In this document: positions 17,023-25,126 of the stretch, one piece after another
Numbering within the stretch: the stretch's first letter is position 1
Layout of the letters: every line of letters begins with the position of its first letter
Assembly (NCBI RefSeq): GCF_000308515.1
Contig: NZ_BAFV01000070.1
Span: 1-64,000, forward strand
Source of the DNA: Nocardia carnea NBRC 14403
GTDB taxonomy: Bacteria; Actinomycetota; Actinomycetes; Mycobacteriales; Mycobacteriaceae
Direction: 5' to 3'
Length of the DNA stretch: 64,000 bases
Translations under genes and position numbers: made by a program
Notes under the pieces: model-generated
Database searches by the model: none
The model's input: the letters and a program-made list of their open reading frames with translations, nothing else
Told to the model about the DNA's origin: nothing

Positions 17023-17868
17023 ATGGCCGAGTACTGGAACGAACCCGCGAGTCGGGCACTGCGCGCCGACGGCCTGCGGATCGCCGACCTCGACACCTCC
17101 GCCCGTCCCGGTTTCCGGGGCGATAAGCAGGCGGGTAAACGGCTGCTCACCGAACGCGGCCGGGTACTGGCCGGGGAACAGGAGAAGCTCTACGCCAACG
17201 GGCGCTCCGGTGACCGTCGCAGCGTATTGCTGGTCCTGCAGGGTATGGATACTGCCGGCAAAGGCGGCATCGTCCGCCACGTGATCGGTTCGGTGGACCC
17301 GCAGGGTGTGGACCACGCCGCCTTCGGGGTGCCCACCGAGGAGGAGAAACAACACCACTTCCTGTGGCGGATCCGGCGCGCCCTGCCCCGCGGTGGGCAG
17401 CTCGGGGTGTTCGACCGATCGCACTACGAGGACGTTCTGGTCGCCCGGGTGCACGGACTGGTCCCCGAGGAGGTCTGGCAGGGACGCTACGCGGAGATCA
17501 ACCGGTTCGAACAGGAACTGGTCGACAGCGGTACGACGCTGGTGAAGGTCGCGCTGTTCGTCTCCCTGGACGAACAGAAGGCCAGGCTGCGGCAGCGCCT
17601 GCAGCGACCGGAAAAATACTGGAAGTTCAGCCCCGGCGATATCGACGAACGTGGCTACTGGCCCGCCTACCAGGAGGCCTACCAGGCGATACTGGACCGC
17701 ACCGGCACCGAGCACGCGCCCTGGTACGTGGTACCGGCCGATGCGAAATGGTACGCCCGGCTGGCCGTCACCGAACTGCTGATCGCAGCCCTGCGCGGTC
17801 TCGACCTGAACTGGCCGGCGGCCACGTTCGACCCGGCGGCCGAATTACGGCGCCTCGAGCGGGCGTGA
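17023..17868 (+). CDS. ppk2: PPK2 family polyphosphate kinase
   Basis: PPK2 enzymes transfer phosphate between polyphosphate and nucleotides, usually making NDP or NTP from polyphosphate. The 281-aa single-domain protein has the Walker A region VLQGMDTAGKGGIVRHV (about 71-87), the PPK2 signature FDRSHYEDVLVARVHG with the Walker B Asp, a lid-like VSLDEQKARLRQRL helix and KYWKFSPGDIDER. A single PPK2 domain of this type would be class I or III (NDP- or NMP-phosphorylating); sequence alone does not settle this. It follows espG by 10 bp, possibly by read-through, but is functionally unrelated. Confidence 0.93.
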   Translation: MAEYWNEPASRALRADGLRIADLDTSARPGFRGDKQAGKRLLTERGRVLAGEQEKLYANGRSGDRRSVLLVLQGMDTAGKGGIVRHVIGSVDPQGVDHAAFGVPTEEEKQHHFLWRIRRALPRGGQLGVFDRSHYEDVLVARVHGLVPEEVWQGRYAEINRFEQELVDSGTTLVKVALFVSLDEQKARLRQRLQRPEKYWKFSPGDIDERGYWPAYQEAYQAILDRTGTEHAPWYVVPADAKWYARLAVTELLIAALRGLDLNWPAATFDPAAELRRLERA

Positions 17869-18010
17869 CCGGCCCGTACGCGGCGGGTTGTGGAAACTCT
17901 CAGCAAGCCGGGCAATGATGGGGGGGCGGCGCGCCGGATATCCCGGCCGCCCCCGCCGGGCCTACCACCGGGTGGGGCATCCAGGTAGCGAAAGGCGTGG
18001 TGAACGCACG

Positions 18011-18754
18011 GTGAGCAAGAAACCCGGGCGGCCGAATCCGCTGGCGGCGGCCCAGCGCGCGGAACGCAAGCGCAAGATCGCGATACAGGTGGGCGTCACC
18101 GCGGTCCTGGTGGCGCTGGTTGCCGCGATCGGGATCGGGCTGGCCGTGCGCAACTCCGGTTCCGACTACGAAGGGGCGGTACCGGCAGCGGCCACCGATA
18201 ACGGCGCCATCCGGATCGGGCAGCCAGAAGCTCCCGCGACGGTGCGTATCGTCGCCGATATGCAGTGCCCGGTCTGCCAGCTGTTCGAAGCCGATCACGG
18301 CGAGCTGCTGCGCCAGTCCGTCGCCGACGGCAGTGCGCAGATCGAATACAACATCGTCGGCTTCCTGGACCAGATGTCGAGCACCAACTACTCCACCCGG
18401 GCCGCGAACGCGTCTTATTGCGTAGCCGACAGCGGCACCGACAAGTACCAGGACTGGCTGGAAGTGATGTTCCAGAAGCAGCCCCCCGAGCGCGGTGCCG
18501 GTCTGACGGATGAGGAACTGATCTCCATAGCTCATGAGGTCGGCTACACCGACCCGGCGGTGGACAAGTGCATCGCCGACGGAACCTATGAAGGTTACGT
18601 CGCTGCGATGTCGGATGAAGCACTGTCCGAAGGGATCGACGGAACACCGACTGTGTTCGTCAACGGTGAGCAGGTAGATCTGCGGTTCAACCAGCAGCAG
18701 CGTTTCGATACCGCGCCCTTGGCCGACGCTATCCAGGCGGCTGCGGGCCGGTGA
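18011..18754 (+). CDS. Membrane-anchored DsbA-like thiol-disulfide oxidoreductase
   Basis: A 247-aa protein with a basic cytoplasmic N terminus, one membrane anchor (about 25-46, IAIQVGVTAVLVALVAAIGI) and an extracytoplasmic thioredoxin/DsbA domain. The active site is MQCPVCQLF (CPVC), and DGTPTVFVNGEQVD carries the cis-Pro loop. It introduces disulfides into exported proteins. GTG at 18011 gives a standard N terminus; the open frame extends 123 bp upstream without similarity. It overlaps the following VKOR gene by 4 bp; VKOR reoxidises DsbA in actinobacteria, so the pair is a complete disulfide-forming system. Confidence 0.94.
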   Translation: MSKKPGRPNPLAAAQRAERKRKIAIQVGVTAVLVALVAAIGIGLAVRNSGSDYEGAVPAAATDNGAIRIGQPEAPATVRIVADMQCPVCQLFEADHGELLRQSVADGSAQIEYNIVGFLDQMSSTNYSTRAANASYCVADSGTDKYQDWLEVMFQKQPPERGAGLTDEELISIAHEVGYTDPAVDKCIADGTYEGYVAAMSDEALSEGIDGTPTVFVNGEQVDLRFNQQQRFDTAPLADAIQAAAGR

Positions 18755-19317
18755 TCACGACCTCGCCGCGGGCCGCCTGGATCATGCTCCTGACCGGCCT
18801 GGCCGGCTGGGTGGCGTCGCTGGTCCTGCTGGTCGAAGATTTCAAACTGCTCAGCGAGCCCGGGTACGTACCGTCGTGCAGCCTCAATCCGGTGCTGTCC
18901 TGCGGGTCGGTGATGGTCACCGATCAGGCGCAGGTTCTGGGGTTCCCGAACCCGATCATCGGCGTGGTCGGGTTCTCGGTGGCCGTCACGCTGGCGGTGC
19001 TCTCGGTCGCGGGAGTCGGCCTGCCCCGCTGGGTCTGGGCGGGGCTGTGGCTGGGTACGGCGGCGGGCACACTGTTCATCTGCTGGCTCGTCTTCCAGAG
19101 CCTGTACCGGATCAACGCGCTGTGCCCGTACTGCATGGTTGTCTGGGCGATCATCACCCCGCTGCTCGCGGTGCTCACCGGACAGCTGTGGGGTAACGAC
19201 CGCGGGGCCCTGCGGGTGGTCGCGGAATGGCGCTGGACCTTCGTGGCGGTGTTCTACGCGCTGGTGCTGGTGCTGGTGTTCCTGCGCTTCCAGGACTACT
19301 GGCTGTCGCTGTTCTGA
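18751..19317 (+). CDS. Vitamin K epoxide reductase family protein (DsbB functional analogue)
   Basis: A 188-aa polytopic membrane protein of the bacterial VKOR family, which passes electrons from DsbA to quinone. Four or five hydrophobic helices are visible (about 9-28, 67-90, 95-117, 123-143, 155-177). The loop Cys pair lies in SCSLNPVLSCGSVM (about 44-57), and the quinone-proximal active site is CPYCMVVW at about 128. GTG overlaps the DsbA-like gene (GTGA), so the two are translated together. It is convergent with the protease gene, 25 bp away. Confidence 0.94.
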   Translation: MITTSPRAAWIMLLTGLAGWVASLVLLVEDFKLLSEPGYVPSCSLNPVLSCGSVMVTDQAQVLGFPNPIIGVVGFSVAVTLAVLSVAGVGLPRWVWAGLWLGTAAGTLFICWLVFQSLYRINALCPYCMVVWAIITPLLAVLTGQLWGNDRGALRVVAEWRWTFVAVFYALVLVLVFLRFQDYWLSLF

Positions 19318-19342
19318 TTGCCGGGCGGCCGCGGACGGGGCT

Positions 19343-20458
19343 CTATCCGGGCGCCAACCGCACCGAGACGACCCGCTTGTCACCGTCGGTTTCCAGTACC
19401 CCCAGCCGCACCACGTCGGCCGGCCGGCGGGTATCGATGGCCGTGCGCAGGGCACGGGCGCTGGTGACCGCCCGGCCGTCGATCGAGGTCACGATCTCGC
19501 CGCTGGCCAGCCCTGCGCTCTGGCCGGGTAGTCCCGGGATGGCCATATCGATGCGCGCACCGCGCGGGCTCGCATCGGAGATCACCACACCGAGGGTCGC
19601 GGCGGGGCCGATATGCACCGATTCGGTGGACGTTCCCGACCGGATCTGGCGTACGACCCGCATGGCCGCATCGATCGGGACGGCGTACCCGTTCGGTGGA
19701 TCGGCGGCATCTCCCGGCGGTGGGTCCTGTTCCCCGGAGGCCGCGGCGATCACGCCGACCACCGCACCGGTGTGATCGGCCAGCGCACCGCCCGATTGCC
19801 CGGAACTGACGGGCGCCTCGATTTCGAGCATTCCGGTGAGCGCCTGGCGCGAAAAATCCTGTTCGTTCACCGCCATGATCGTGCTGTCCAGATCACTGAC
19901 CCGGCCCGGGACGGCGGTGGCGGCGCCGCTGCCACCGGCATTGCCGATCGCCACGACCTCGTCCTGGAGCCGAAGATCGGACGAGCTGCCGATCCGGGCG
20001 GCTGTCAGGCCTGCGGCTCCGGTGAGCGATAGCAACGCAATATCGGCGCGAGCGTCGTACCCGAGGACCTGGGCGTTGTACACCGCCCCGCCGGCGACCC
20101 GGCTGACCTGGACCGCTTTCGCGCCCTTCACCACATGATGGCTTGTCAGCACCTGGCCGTCGCCGGTGAGAACGATCCCCGATCCGGCCGCTGCCGCTCC
20201 GAACGCCCGGGTGGTGGCGGTGATGTTCACCAGAACAGGTGAGACGTCCCGGGTGACATCGTCGGCGTCCAACGGCGGCCGCGGCATCGGCCGCGCCGGA
20301 GCCACCGCCACCTCCGCTCCCGGCCGGGCGAGCCCGGGCAGCTCTCCCCGGTATCCCAGAAGAGCCCCGAGTGCCAGCACGACGGCGAGCACGGTGACGA
20401 GCACACGCCCGCCGCCACCCGGCTGCCCGGGACCGGTGCCCTGCCACTGGTCGTCCAA
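19343..20458 (-). CDS. Membrane-anchored S1C (HtrA/DegP-like) serine protease
   Basis: A 371-aa trypsin-like protease. One N-terminal membrane segment (about 17-38, VLVTVLAVVLALGALLGY) anchors an extracytoplasmic protease domain with His in LTSHHVVKG, Asp in ARADIALLSL and Ser in SSGQSGGAL; a C-terminal PDZ-like region includes GLASGEIVTSIDGRAV. It should act in cell-envelope quality control. The start is TTG at 20456-20458, behind CAGGAGG; the open frame continues upstream into repeat copy B, so a longer N terminus is an artefact. The second hairpin of that repeat ends only about 30 bp before the TTG. Confidence 0.91.
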   Translation of the reverse strand: MDDQWQGTGPGQPGGGGRVLVTVLAVVLALGALLGYRGELPGLARPGAEVAVAPARPMPRPPLDADDVTRDVSPVLVNITATTRAFGAAAAGSGIVLTGDGQVLTSHHVVKGAKAVQVSRVAGGAVYNAQVLGYDARADIALLSLTGAAGLTAARIGSSSDLRLQDEVVAIGNAGGSGAATAVPGRVSDLDSTIMAVNEQDFSRQALTGMLEIEAPVSSGQSGGALADHTGAVVGVIAAASGEQDPPPGDAADPPNGYAVPIDAAMRVVRQIRSGTSTESVHIGPAATLGVVISDASPRGARIDMAIPGLPGQSAGLASGEIVTSIDGRAVTSARALRTAIDTRRPADVVRLGVLETDGDKRVVSVRLAPG

Positions 20459-20466
20459 CGAGCCTC

Positions 20467-20637
20467 CTGTGCTTATTTGCGCCGACTCCGTCGGCGCGGG
20501 TTTCGGCCCCCCTTGGTCCCTGCTGTCAGCGCTCGACACTCGCGGCTGCGCCGCATCGCATCGAGCACTGACAGCAGGGACGGGCCAAAACCTCTCAGGG
20601 CCTCGCTGAACTCGGCACCACCGTTGGTTACGTTCGG
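20467..20637 (-). repeat. Modular intergenic hairpin repeat, copy B
   Basis: Full copy on the minus strand, with all modules. The long hairpin has 21-nt arms at 20516-20536 and 20561-20581 with one mismatch. The second hairpin (GCGCCGACnnnnGTCGGCGC type) and the AAATAAGCACAG end run straight into the Shine-Dalgarno of the protease gene, the terminal CACAG merging with CAGGAGG. The far end carries CCGAACGTAACCAACGGTGG on the minus strand, which links it to copies A and D. Confidence 0.88.
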
Positions 20638-21166
20638 TTCGGGCGAAGCCATACCGTCAAGTGTCTCCCAAGTCGGCGGCGGCCGGGAGGATTTATTCGG
20701 TCGAGCCGCCCGGCGACCTGCAGGTGGAGAAGTTATCCACAGGCTTCCCCAGTTATCCACAGGGTGCGTGACACCTGGGCACAACCTGCCGCCTGACCTG
20801 TGGATTCGTTATCGCGACGCCGGTCACGGTCACGGCCGCGTCACAACGGTGCCCGGCCGAGCGCGGCGACGAGTGCGAAAACAACCCGCTGACAGGTCGT
20901 TTTCCGGTACGGAAAACGAAAAAAGCCGGAGCGGAAATCGCACCCCGGCTGTTATCCATCGGTCACCGAATCAATAGATTCGCGGTATCGATCATCGAAT
21001 GCCCTCGGAAATCCATCCACAACTACCCCCGGCCATCCACAAGCCCGCCGGAGTTTTCCACAGGCTTCTCCACATGCGGAAAAGGGCCTCCGCGAGCGGC
21101 ACAGTTTGTTCGACAGTGATCGATCCAGGCGGCCCGGGCCCGGCCGAATTCACTCCGGGCAGGGGA
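20638..21166. other. Non-coding region between protease and alcohol dehydrogenase
   Basis: About 530 bp without a supportable gene. Besides the DnaA boxes it holds an inverted repeat with 9-nt perfect arms, CGTTTTCCG (20898-20906) and CGGAAAACG (20910-20918), directly followed by a run of A, and a weaker AGCCGG/CCGGCT stem just after. The first could be an operator or a terminator-like structure. Local composition is more AT-rich than the flanking genes around 20895-21000. Confidence 0.5.
20733..21074. promoter_or_regulatory. DnaA-box cluster in a non-coding region
   Basis: Two perfect DnaA boxes TTATCCACA lie at 20733-20741 and 20753-20761, 20 bp apart. TTTTCCACA at 21054-21062 and TTCTCCACA at 21066-21074 differ from the consensus by one base; CCATCCACA occurs at 21013-21021 and 21033-21041, TTATCCATC at 20952-20960, and an inverted GAATCCACA at 20799-20807. 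No ORF is credible here. The neighbours are a protease and an alcohol dehydrogenase, not dnaA/dnaN, so this is more likely a DnaA-binding or titration locus than oriC, but the density is that of an origin. Confidence 0.6.
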
Positions 21167-22219
21167 TCATATGGTCGCGGTATCGATCACGAACCGGTAC
21201 CGCACATCGCTGGCCACAACCCGCTCATAGGCACCGTCGATCTCATCCGCGGAAATAACCTCGATTTCCGCACCGATTCCGTGCGCGGCGCAGAAATTCA
21301 GCATTTCCTGTGTTTGCGCGATACCGCCGATCATCGACCCCGACAGCGACCGCCGCCGCCCGGCCAGCACCTTCGGCTGCACCGCCAGTGGCTGCTCCGG
21401 CAGCCCCAGCACGACGAGCGTGCCGTCCAGGCGCAGCAGTTTCATATAGTCGTTGATCGGCAGATCGGCGGAAACGGTGTTGATGATCAGGTCGAAGTGG
21501 CTGCGCAGTTCCCGGAAGATCTGTTTATCGCTGGTGGCGTAGTAGTGCTGGGCGCCGAATCGTTTCCCGTCTTCCTGTTTGCTCAGGGAATGGCTGAGAA
21601 CCGTCACCTCGGCACCGAGGGCCGCGGCAATCTTCACGGCCATATGCCCGAGGCCGCCCATTCCGATAACCGCGACCCGCTTACCCGGCCGGGCACCCCA
21701 ATGCCGCAGCGGCGAATACACGGTGATCCCGGCGCACAGCAGCGGCGCGGCCACCGACAGGTCGATCCCCTCCGGAATTCCGAGCACGAAGTTCTCGGTC
21801 ACCACGATCTGGGTGGCGTAGCCGCCCAGGGTGTGCCCGCCGGGCTGCACCTCTTCGGAGACGCGGCTGTTGTAGGTCATCACGGCACCGCGCAGGCAGT
21901 ACTGTTCCTCCTCCTGGAGGCACGGTTCGCACACCCCGCAGGAATCGACCATACAACCGACACCCACCCGGTCACCGACCTGATGACGGCTCACCGCCGA
22001 ACCGACCGCCGCCACCGTACCGGCGATTTCGTGCCCCGGAACGCACGGATATCCGGCTCCGCCCCATTCGTTGCGCGCGGTGTGGATATCGGAATGACAG
22101 ATCCCGGCATAAGCGATATCGATCAGCACATCGTGCGGACCGAGTGCCCGGCGCTCGATGGTGACCTTCTCGAACGCGGCATCGGGGCCGGCCATGGCAT
22201 ACGCGGCAACACTACTCAT
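21167..22219 (-). CDS. adhC: Zinc-dependent NAD(P) alcohol dehydrogenase (cinnamyl-type MDR)
   Basis: A 350-aa medium-chain dehydrogenase/reductase of the cinnamyl-alcohol dehydrogenase/YahK/AdhC type, which reduces a range of aldehydes with NADPH. Catalytic zinc ligands are in AGICHSDIH (Cys, about 41) and PGHEIAGTV (His-Glu); four structural-zinc Cys lie in [17 protein letters not shown]; the cofactor motif is [13 protein letters not shown] (about 177-189). Length and motif spacing are standard. The start ATG is 22217-22219, about 14 bp from the end of repeat copy D. The physiological aldehyde is unknown. Confidence 0.92.
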   Translation of the reverse strand: MSSVAAYAMAGPDAAFEKVTIERRALGPHDVLIDIAYAGICHSDIHTARNEWGGAGYPCVPGHEIAGTVAAVGSAVSRHQVGDRVGVGCMVDSCGVCEPCLQEEEQYCLRGAVMTYNSRVSEEVQPGGHTLGGYATQIVVTENFVLGIPEGIDLSVAAPLLCAGITVYSPLRHWGARPGKRVAVIGMGGLGHMAVKIAAALGAEVTVLSHSLSKQEDGKRFGAQHYYATSDKQIFRELRSHFDLIINTVSADLPINDYMKLLRLDGTLVVLGLPEQPLAVQPKVLAGRRRSLSGSMIGGIAQTQEMLNFCAAHGIGAEIEVISADEIDGAYERVVASDVRYRFVIDTATI

Positions 22220-22232
22220 GAGTCCATGCCTA

Positions 22233-22305
22233 CAGTATTTTTGGCGCGCCGGCGCGCGCGGGGTTTTGGCCCCCTTGGCGTGGTACCACCGTTGGTTGCG
22301 TTGGG
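22233..22305 (-). repeat. Modular intergenic hairpin repeat, copy D (core deleted)
   Basis: A short version on the minus strand. The start-codon-proximal modules are present (GCGCGC stem, CCAAAAATACTG end and GGGGGCCAAAACC), as is part of the far end (ACCAACGGTGGTACC), but the central TCCCTGCTGTCAG hairpin and the stretch next to it are missing. It lies immediately upstream of the alcohol dehydrogenase start, in the same position relative to the gene as copies A and B. The deletion shows that the modules can be lost independently. Confidence 0.7.
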
Positions 22306-22412
22306 TTTCGGGTGGGCCCCTCCGTGGCTGTTATCTGAAGGGCTCACAGGCCTGCGCACGCCGCAACCATTGCCCGTCGCAATACGACCCCCATGCGGCG
22401 GCGGGCAGCTTG

Positions 22413-24722
22413 CTACTGCCCGGTTTCCCGTAACCGGCGCCGGACGCGACGGGCGGCGGCGACCATATTGCGCAGGGCCGGATCGAGCTGCCAATGGTGG
22501 CGGGTTTTCAGGCCACCGTCCGGGTTCGCCCACAGACGCTCGGGGCCGACGGCGGCTGCCGCGGCGGTGAGCAGTTCGTCCAGTTCGTCGATATCGGGGA
22601 TCCGGGCCGAGCGGCTCTCGTACACACCCGGGCCGACGCCGTGGCTGAGACCGTGCCCGGAGGCGTAGTCCTCCTCCAGCGCCTTGAGCACCCATTCGAT
22701 GGACCGTGTGGCGACAATCGCGGTGACATCGGCGTCGAGCTGGTCGATGGCCTCCACGATCTCGGTGCGGCCCGAGTACGGGATATGAGTGTGGATCTGG
22801 GTGTCCGGCCGCACCCCCGAGGTCGCCAGCCGGAACGCCCCGATCGCCCAGCGCAGATATTCGGTGCGGCCCTCGGGCCGGGCCGGCCACAGTTCGCGCA
22901 GGGCGGGCTCGTCGACCTGGATGATGCCGATACCGGCGCGTTCCAGATCCACCACCTCATCGCGGATGGCGAGCGCCACCTGGTCGGCGGTCTCGTAGAG
23001 CGGCTGGTCCTGCCTGACGAAGGAACGCGCCACCATGGTGACCGGGCCGGTGACCATACCCTTGACCGGTTTTTCGGTGAGCGATTGAGCATAGGTGGTC
23101 CACTCCACCGACATCGGGGCCGGCCGGGACACATCGCCGTAGATGATCGGCGGCCGCACGCAGCGCGAACCGTACACCTGCACCCAGCCGAAATGCGTGG
23201 TCGCGAAACCGTCCAGCAGTTCGGCGAAGTACTGGATCATATCGTTGCGTTCGTGCTCGCCGTGAACGAGCACATCGAGGCCGATATCTTCTTGCAGCGC
23301 GATGGTCGCGGCGATCTCCGATTCGATTTTCTTGCGGTATTCGTCGTAGGAGATCCGCCCCTCGCCCAGCTGGTGGCGAGCCTGTCGAGCTTCAGCGCTC
23401 TGCGGGTACGAACCCAAGGTGGTGGCGGGCACCGGCGGTAATTGCAGCTTCTCCTGCTGCGCGGCCCGGCGCACCGAATAGGGTTCGCGTTCGCGCATCT
23501 GCGGAGTGATCGCATACACCCGCTGACGCACCGCATGCTTCTGTTTGAAATGCACTTCGCCGGGGCGTTTACGCCATTTGTCGGACGGACCCTCGGTGAG
23601 CGCTTTCGCCAGCGAAACGACCTCGCCGACCTTCTGCTTCGCGAAAGCGAGCCGGTCGGCCACATTCCCGGCGATATCGTATTCGGCGAGCACGTCGTAG
23701 GGCACGTGCAGCAGCGTCGTCCCGGTGGAGACCACCAGGTCCGGGCACACCTCGGCGAGCTCGTTGAGGTATTCCAGGGTGACGTAGCGGTCGGCCCGCC
23801 ACACATTCGTCCCGCTGATCACGCCCGCGTACAGCCGTTTCCGCCGGATACCGGGGATGGCGGCCAGCACCTCGGGACGGATCCGGTAGGAGGCCAGATC
23901 GAGGCCGATCGCCTCCACTCCGGAGGCGGCGAGAATGGTCAGCGCCTCACCGAAATCACCGTACTGTCCGGTGACCAGGATCCGCGGCCGCAACGGGGCC
24001 TTCGACAGCCGTTCGTAGGCGCGTTCGAACGCGGCGAGTTCGGCCGGCGAACGCTCGGCGGTGAAACACGGTTCGTCGAGTTGAATGCACGTGGAACCGC
24101 GCTGCGCCAGGATCGCGAAGAGTTCCTCGTACACCGGCAGCAGTTTGTCCAGCAGTTCGATGGTGTCGAAACCCGCGGATTCGCCGGGCACACTACCGGC
24201 CTTGGACAGCAGCAGCAGCGATACCGGCCCCAGCACCACCGGGCGCAGCTCGATATCGGCCGCCATCGCCCGATCCCATTCGTCGAGCAATGCCTCGGGA
24301 TGCAGCGAGAATTCGGTATCGGCATCGAGTTCGGGCTGGCGGTAGTGATAATTCGTACCGAAGAAACGCACCAGTTCCAGCGGCGGCAGATCCGGGCGGC
24401 CCCGCGCCATCAGGAAATAGAAATCCAGCGGGTCCATATCGTTGCGGTATTCGGCGAACCGGGAAGGTACCGCACCGAACAGCAGCGCGTTGTCGAGCAC
24501 ATGATCGTAGAAGGAAAAGGTGTTACCGGGAACCTGGGTGAGCCCGGTGGCCGCCAGTTCGTGGAACTGCTGCTCTTGGATATCGCGCGCGACCGCACGC
24601 AACTCCTGTTGAGTGATCGCCTTCCGCCAGTACGCCTCGAGCGCTCGTTTCAACTCACGATGCGGACCGATCCGGGGGTATCCGAGCACACTCGACCCGT
24701 ACCCCTCGCTGACGTTGACCAT
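22413..24722 (-). CDS. metE: MetE-family cobalamin-independent methionine synthase, zinc ligands altered
   Basis: A 769-aa protein homologous over its whole length to MetE, which methylates homocysteine from 5-methyltetrahydropteroyltri-glutamate. Both barrels are recognisable: YDHVLDNALLFG, NTNYHYR-like FGTNYHYRQPE and QLDEPCF in the N half, TLGSYPQSAE, DVLVHGEHERNDM, YGSRCVRPP and IIQVDEPALRE in the C half. The known E. coli zinc ligands are His641, Cys643, Glu665 and Cys726. Here the matching positions read IHTHIPYSG (His kept, Cys to Pro), TAIVATRS (Glu lost) and WANPDGGLKTR (Cys to Gly). The protein may be a zinc-independent or repurposed paralogue. ATG at 24722 follows GGAGG by 6 nt. 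Confidence 0.9.
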   Translation of the reverse strand: MVNVSEGYGSSVLGYPRIGPHRELKRALEAYWRKAITQQELRAVARDIQEQQFHELAATGLTQVPGNTFSFYDHVLDNALLFGAVPSRFAEYRNDMDPLDFYFLMARGRPDLPPLELVRFFGTNYHYRQPELDADTEFSLHPEALLDEWDRAMAADIELRPVVLGPVSLLLLSKAGSVPGESAGFDTIELLDKLLPVYEELFAILAQRGSTCIQLDEPCFTAERSPAELAAFERAYERLSKAPLRPRILVTGQYGDFGEALTILAASGVEAIGLDLASYRIRPEVLAAIPGIRRKRLYAGVISGTNVWRADRYVTLEYLNELAEVCPDLVVSTGTTLLHVPYDVLAEYDIAGNVADRLAFAKQKVGEVVSLAKALTEGPSDKWRKRPGEVHFKQKHAVRQRVYAITPQMREREPYSVRRAAQQEKLQLPPVPATTLGSYPQSAEARQARHQLGEGRISYDEYRKKIESEIAATIALQEDIGLDVLVHGEHERNDMIQYFAELLDGFATTHFGWVQVYGSRCVRPPIIYGDVSRPAPMSVEWTTYAQSLTEKPVKGMVTGPVTMVARSFVRQDQPLYETADQVALAIRDEVVDLERAGIGIIQVDEPALRELWPARPEGRTEYLRWAIGAFRLATSGVRPDTQIHTHIPYSGRTEIVEAIDQLDADVTAIVATRSIEWVLKALEEDYASGHGLSHGVGPGVYESRSARIPDIDELDELLTAAAAAVGPERLWANPDGGLKTRHHWQLDPALRNMVAAARRVRRRLRETGQ

Positions 24723-24797
24723 TGCCGACCTCCGTGTCATTTGGGGCCATTACCACCGACGGTACGACCTTGCCCCTGCCCTACCCCGAATCGAAGC

Positions 24798-24834
24798 TGC
24801 CGTTTCCGGCACCATGAACTGCCTACCCCGAACC
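24798..24834 (-). promoter_or_regulatory. Hairpin and direct repeats in the metE leader region
   Basis: On the minus strand upstream of metE, TGCCG-GAAA-CGGCA (24798-24811) forms a small GNRA-loop hairpin. It is flanked by two copies of TTCGGGGTAGG, one on each side about 45 nt apart. No cobalamin-riboswitch core or SAM-riboswitch motif was recognised. The repeats could be protein-binding sites for a methionine regulator; this is a weak inference. Confidence 0.35.
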
Positions 24835-24938
24835 ACCCACATAACCCCCGACCGCCACACCTATCGAGTTCGCCGTTCAAACGTGCCCCGGACTCCACCG
24901 ACCCGAGAACCAAACGCCGAACGATCCCCTCGCCAACA

Positions 24939-25113
24939 CCGAACCCAACGCAACCACGACGGCGCCGAGTCTTACGAGGCCCTGAAAGGTTTCGGCCCGT
25001 CCCTGCTGTCAGTGCTCGATGCGATGCGGCGCAGCCGCGAGTGTCGAGTGCTGACAGCAGGGACCAAGGGGGGCCGAAACCCGCGGCGCCGAAGGCGCCG
25101 CAAATAAACACAG
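24939..25113 (+). repeat. Modular intergenic hairpin repeat, copy C
   Basis: Full copy on the plus strand, in the 404-bp gap between metE and the end of fadB2. It begins CCGAACCCAACGCAACC, has hairpin arms 24999-25019 and 25044-25064, ACCAAGGGGGGCC, a GGCGCC-GAA-GGCGCC second stem and AAATAAACACAG. Unlike the other copies its AAATA/CACAG end faces the 3' end of a gene (fadB2), so it is not tied to a start codon. The rest of the gap, 24835-24938, shows nothing else recognisable. Confidence 0.85.
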
Positions 25114-25126
25114 CGGCGCCAATATT

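Noticed and set aside
20733-21074. Chromosomal origin oriC
   Set aside because: Despite the DnaA boxes, dnaA, dnaN, rpmH or recF are not adjacent, so it is reported only as a DnaA-box cluster.
20999-22570. 523-aa open frame antisense to the alcohol dehydrogenase
   Set aside because: It runs through the DnaA-box region and repeat copy D and lacks any domain; the dehydrogenase on the minus strand is complete.
24723-24938. Cobalamin riboswitch before metE
   Set aside because: The B12-box and conserved core were not found on inspection of the minus strand; only a small hairpin with flanking direct repeats is visible.
10755-25064. CRISPR-like repeats
   Set aside because: The repeated hairpins are kilobases apart with no regular spacers and no cas genes.
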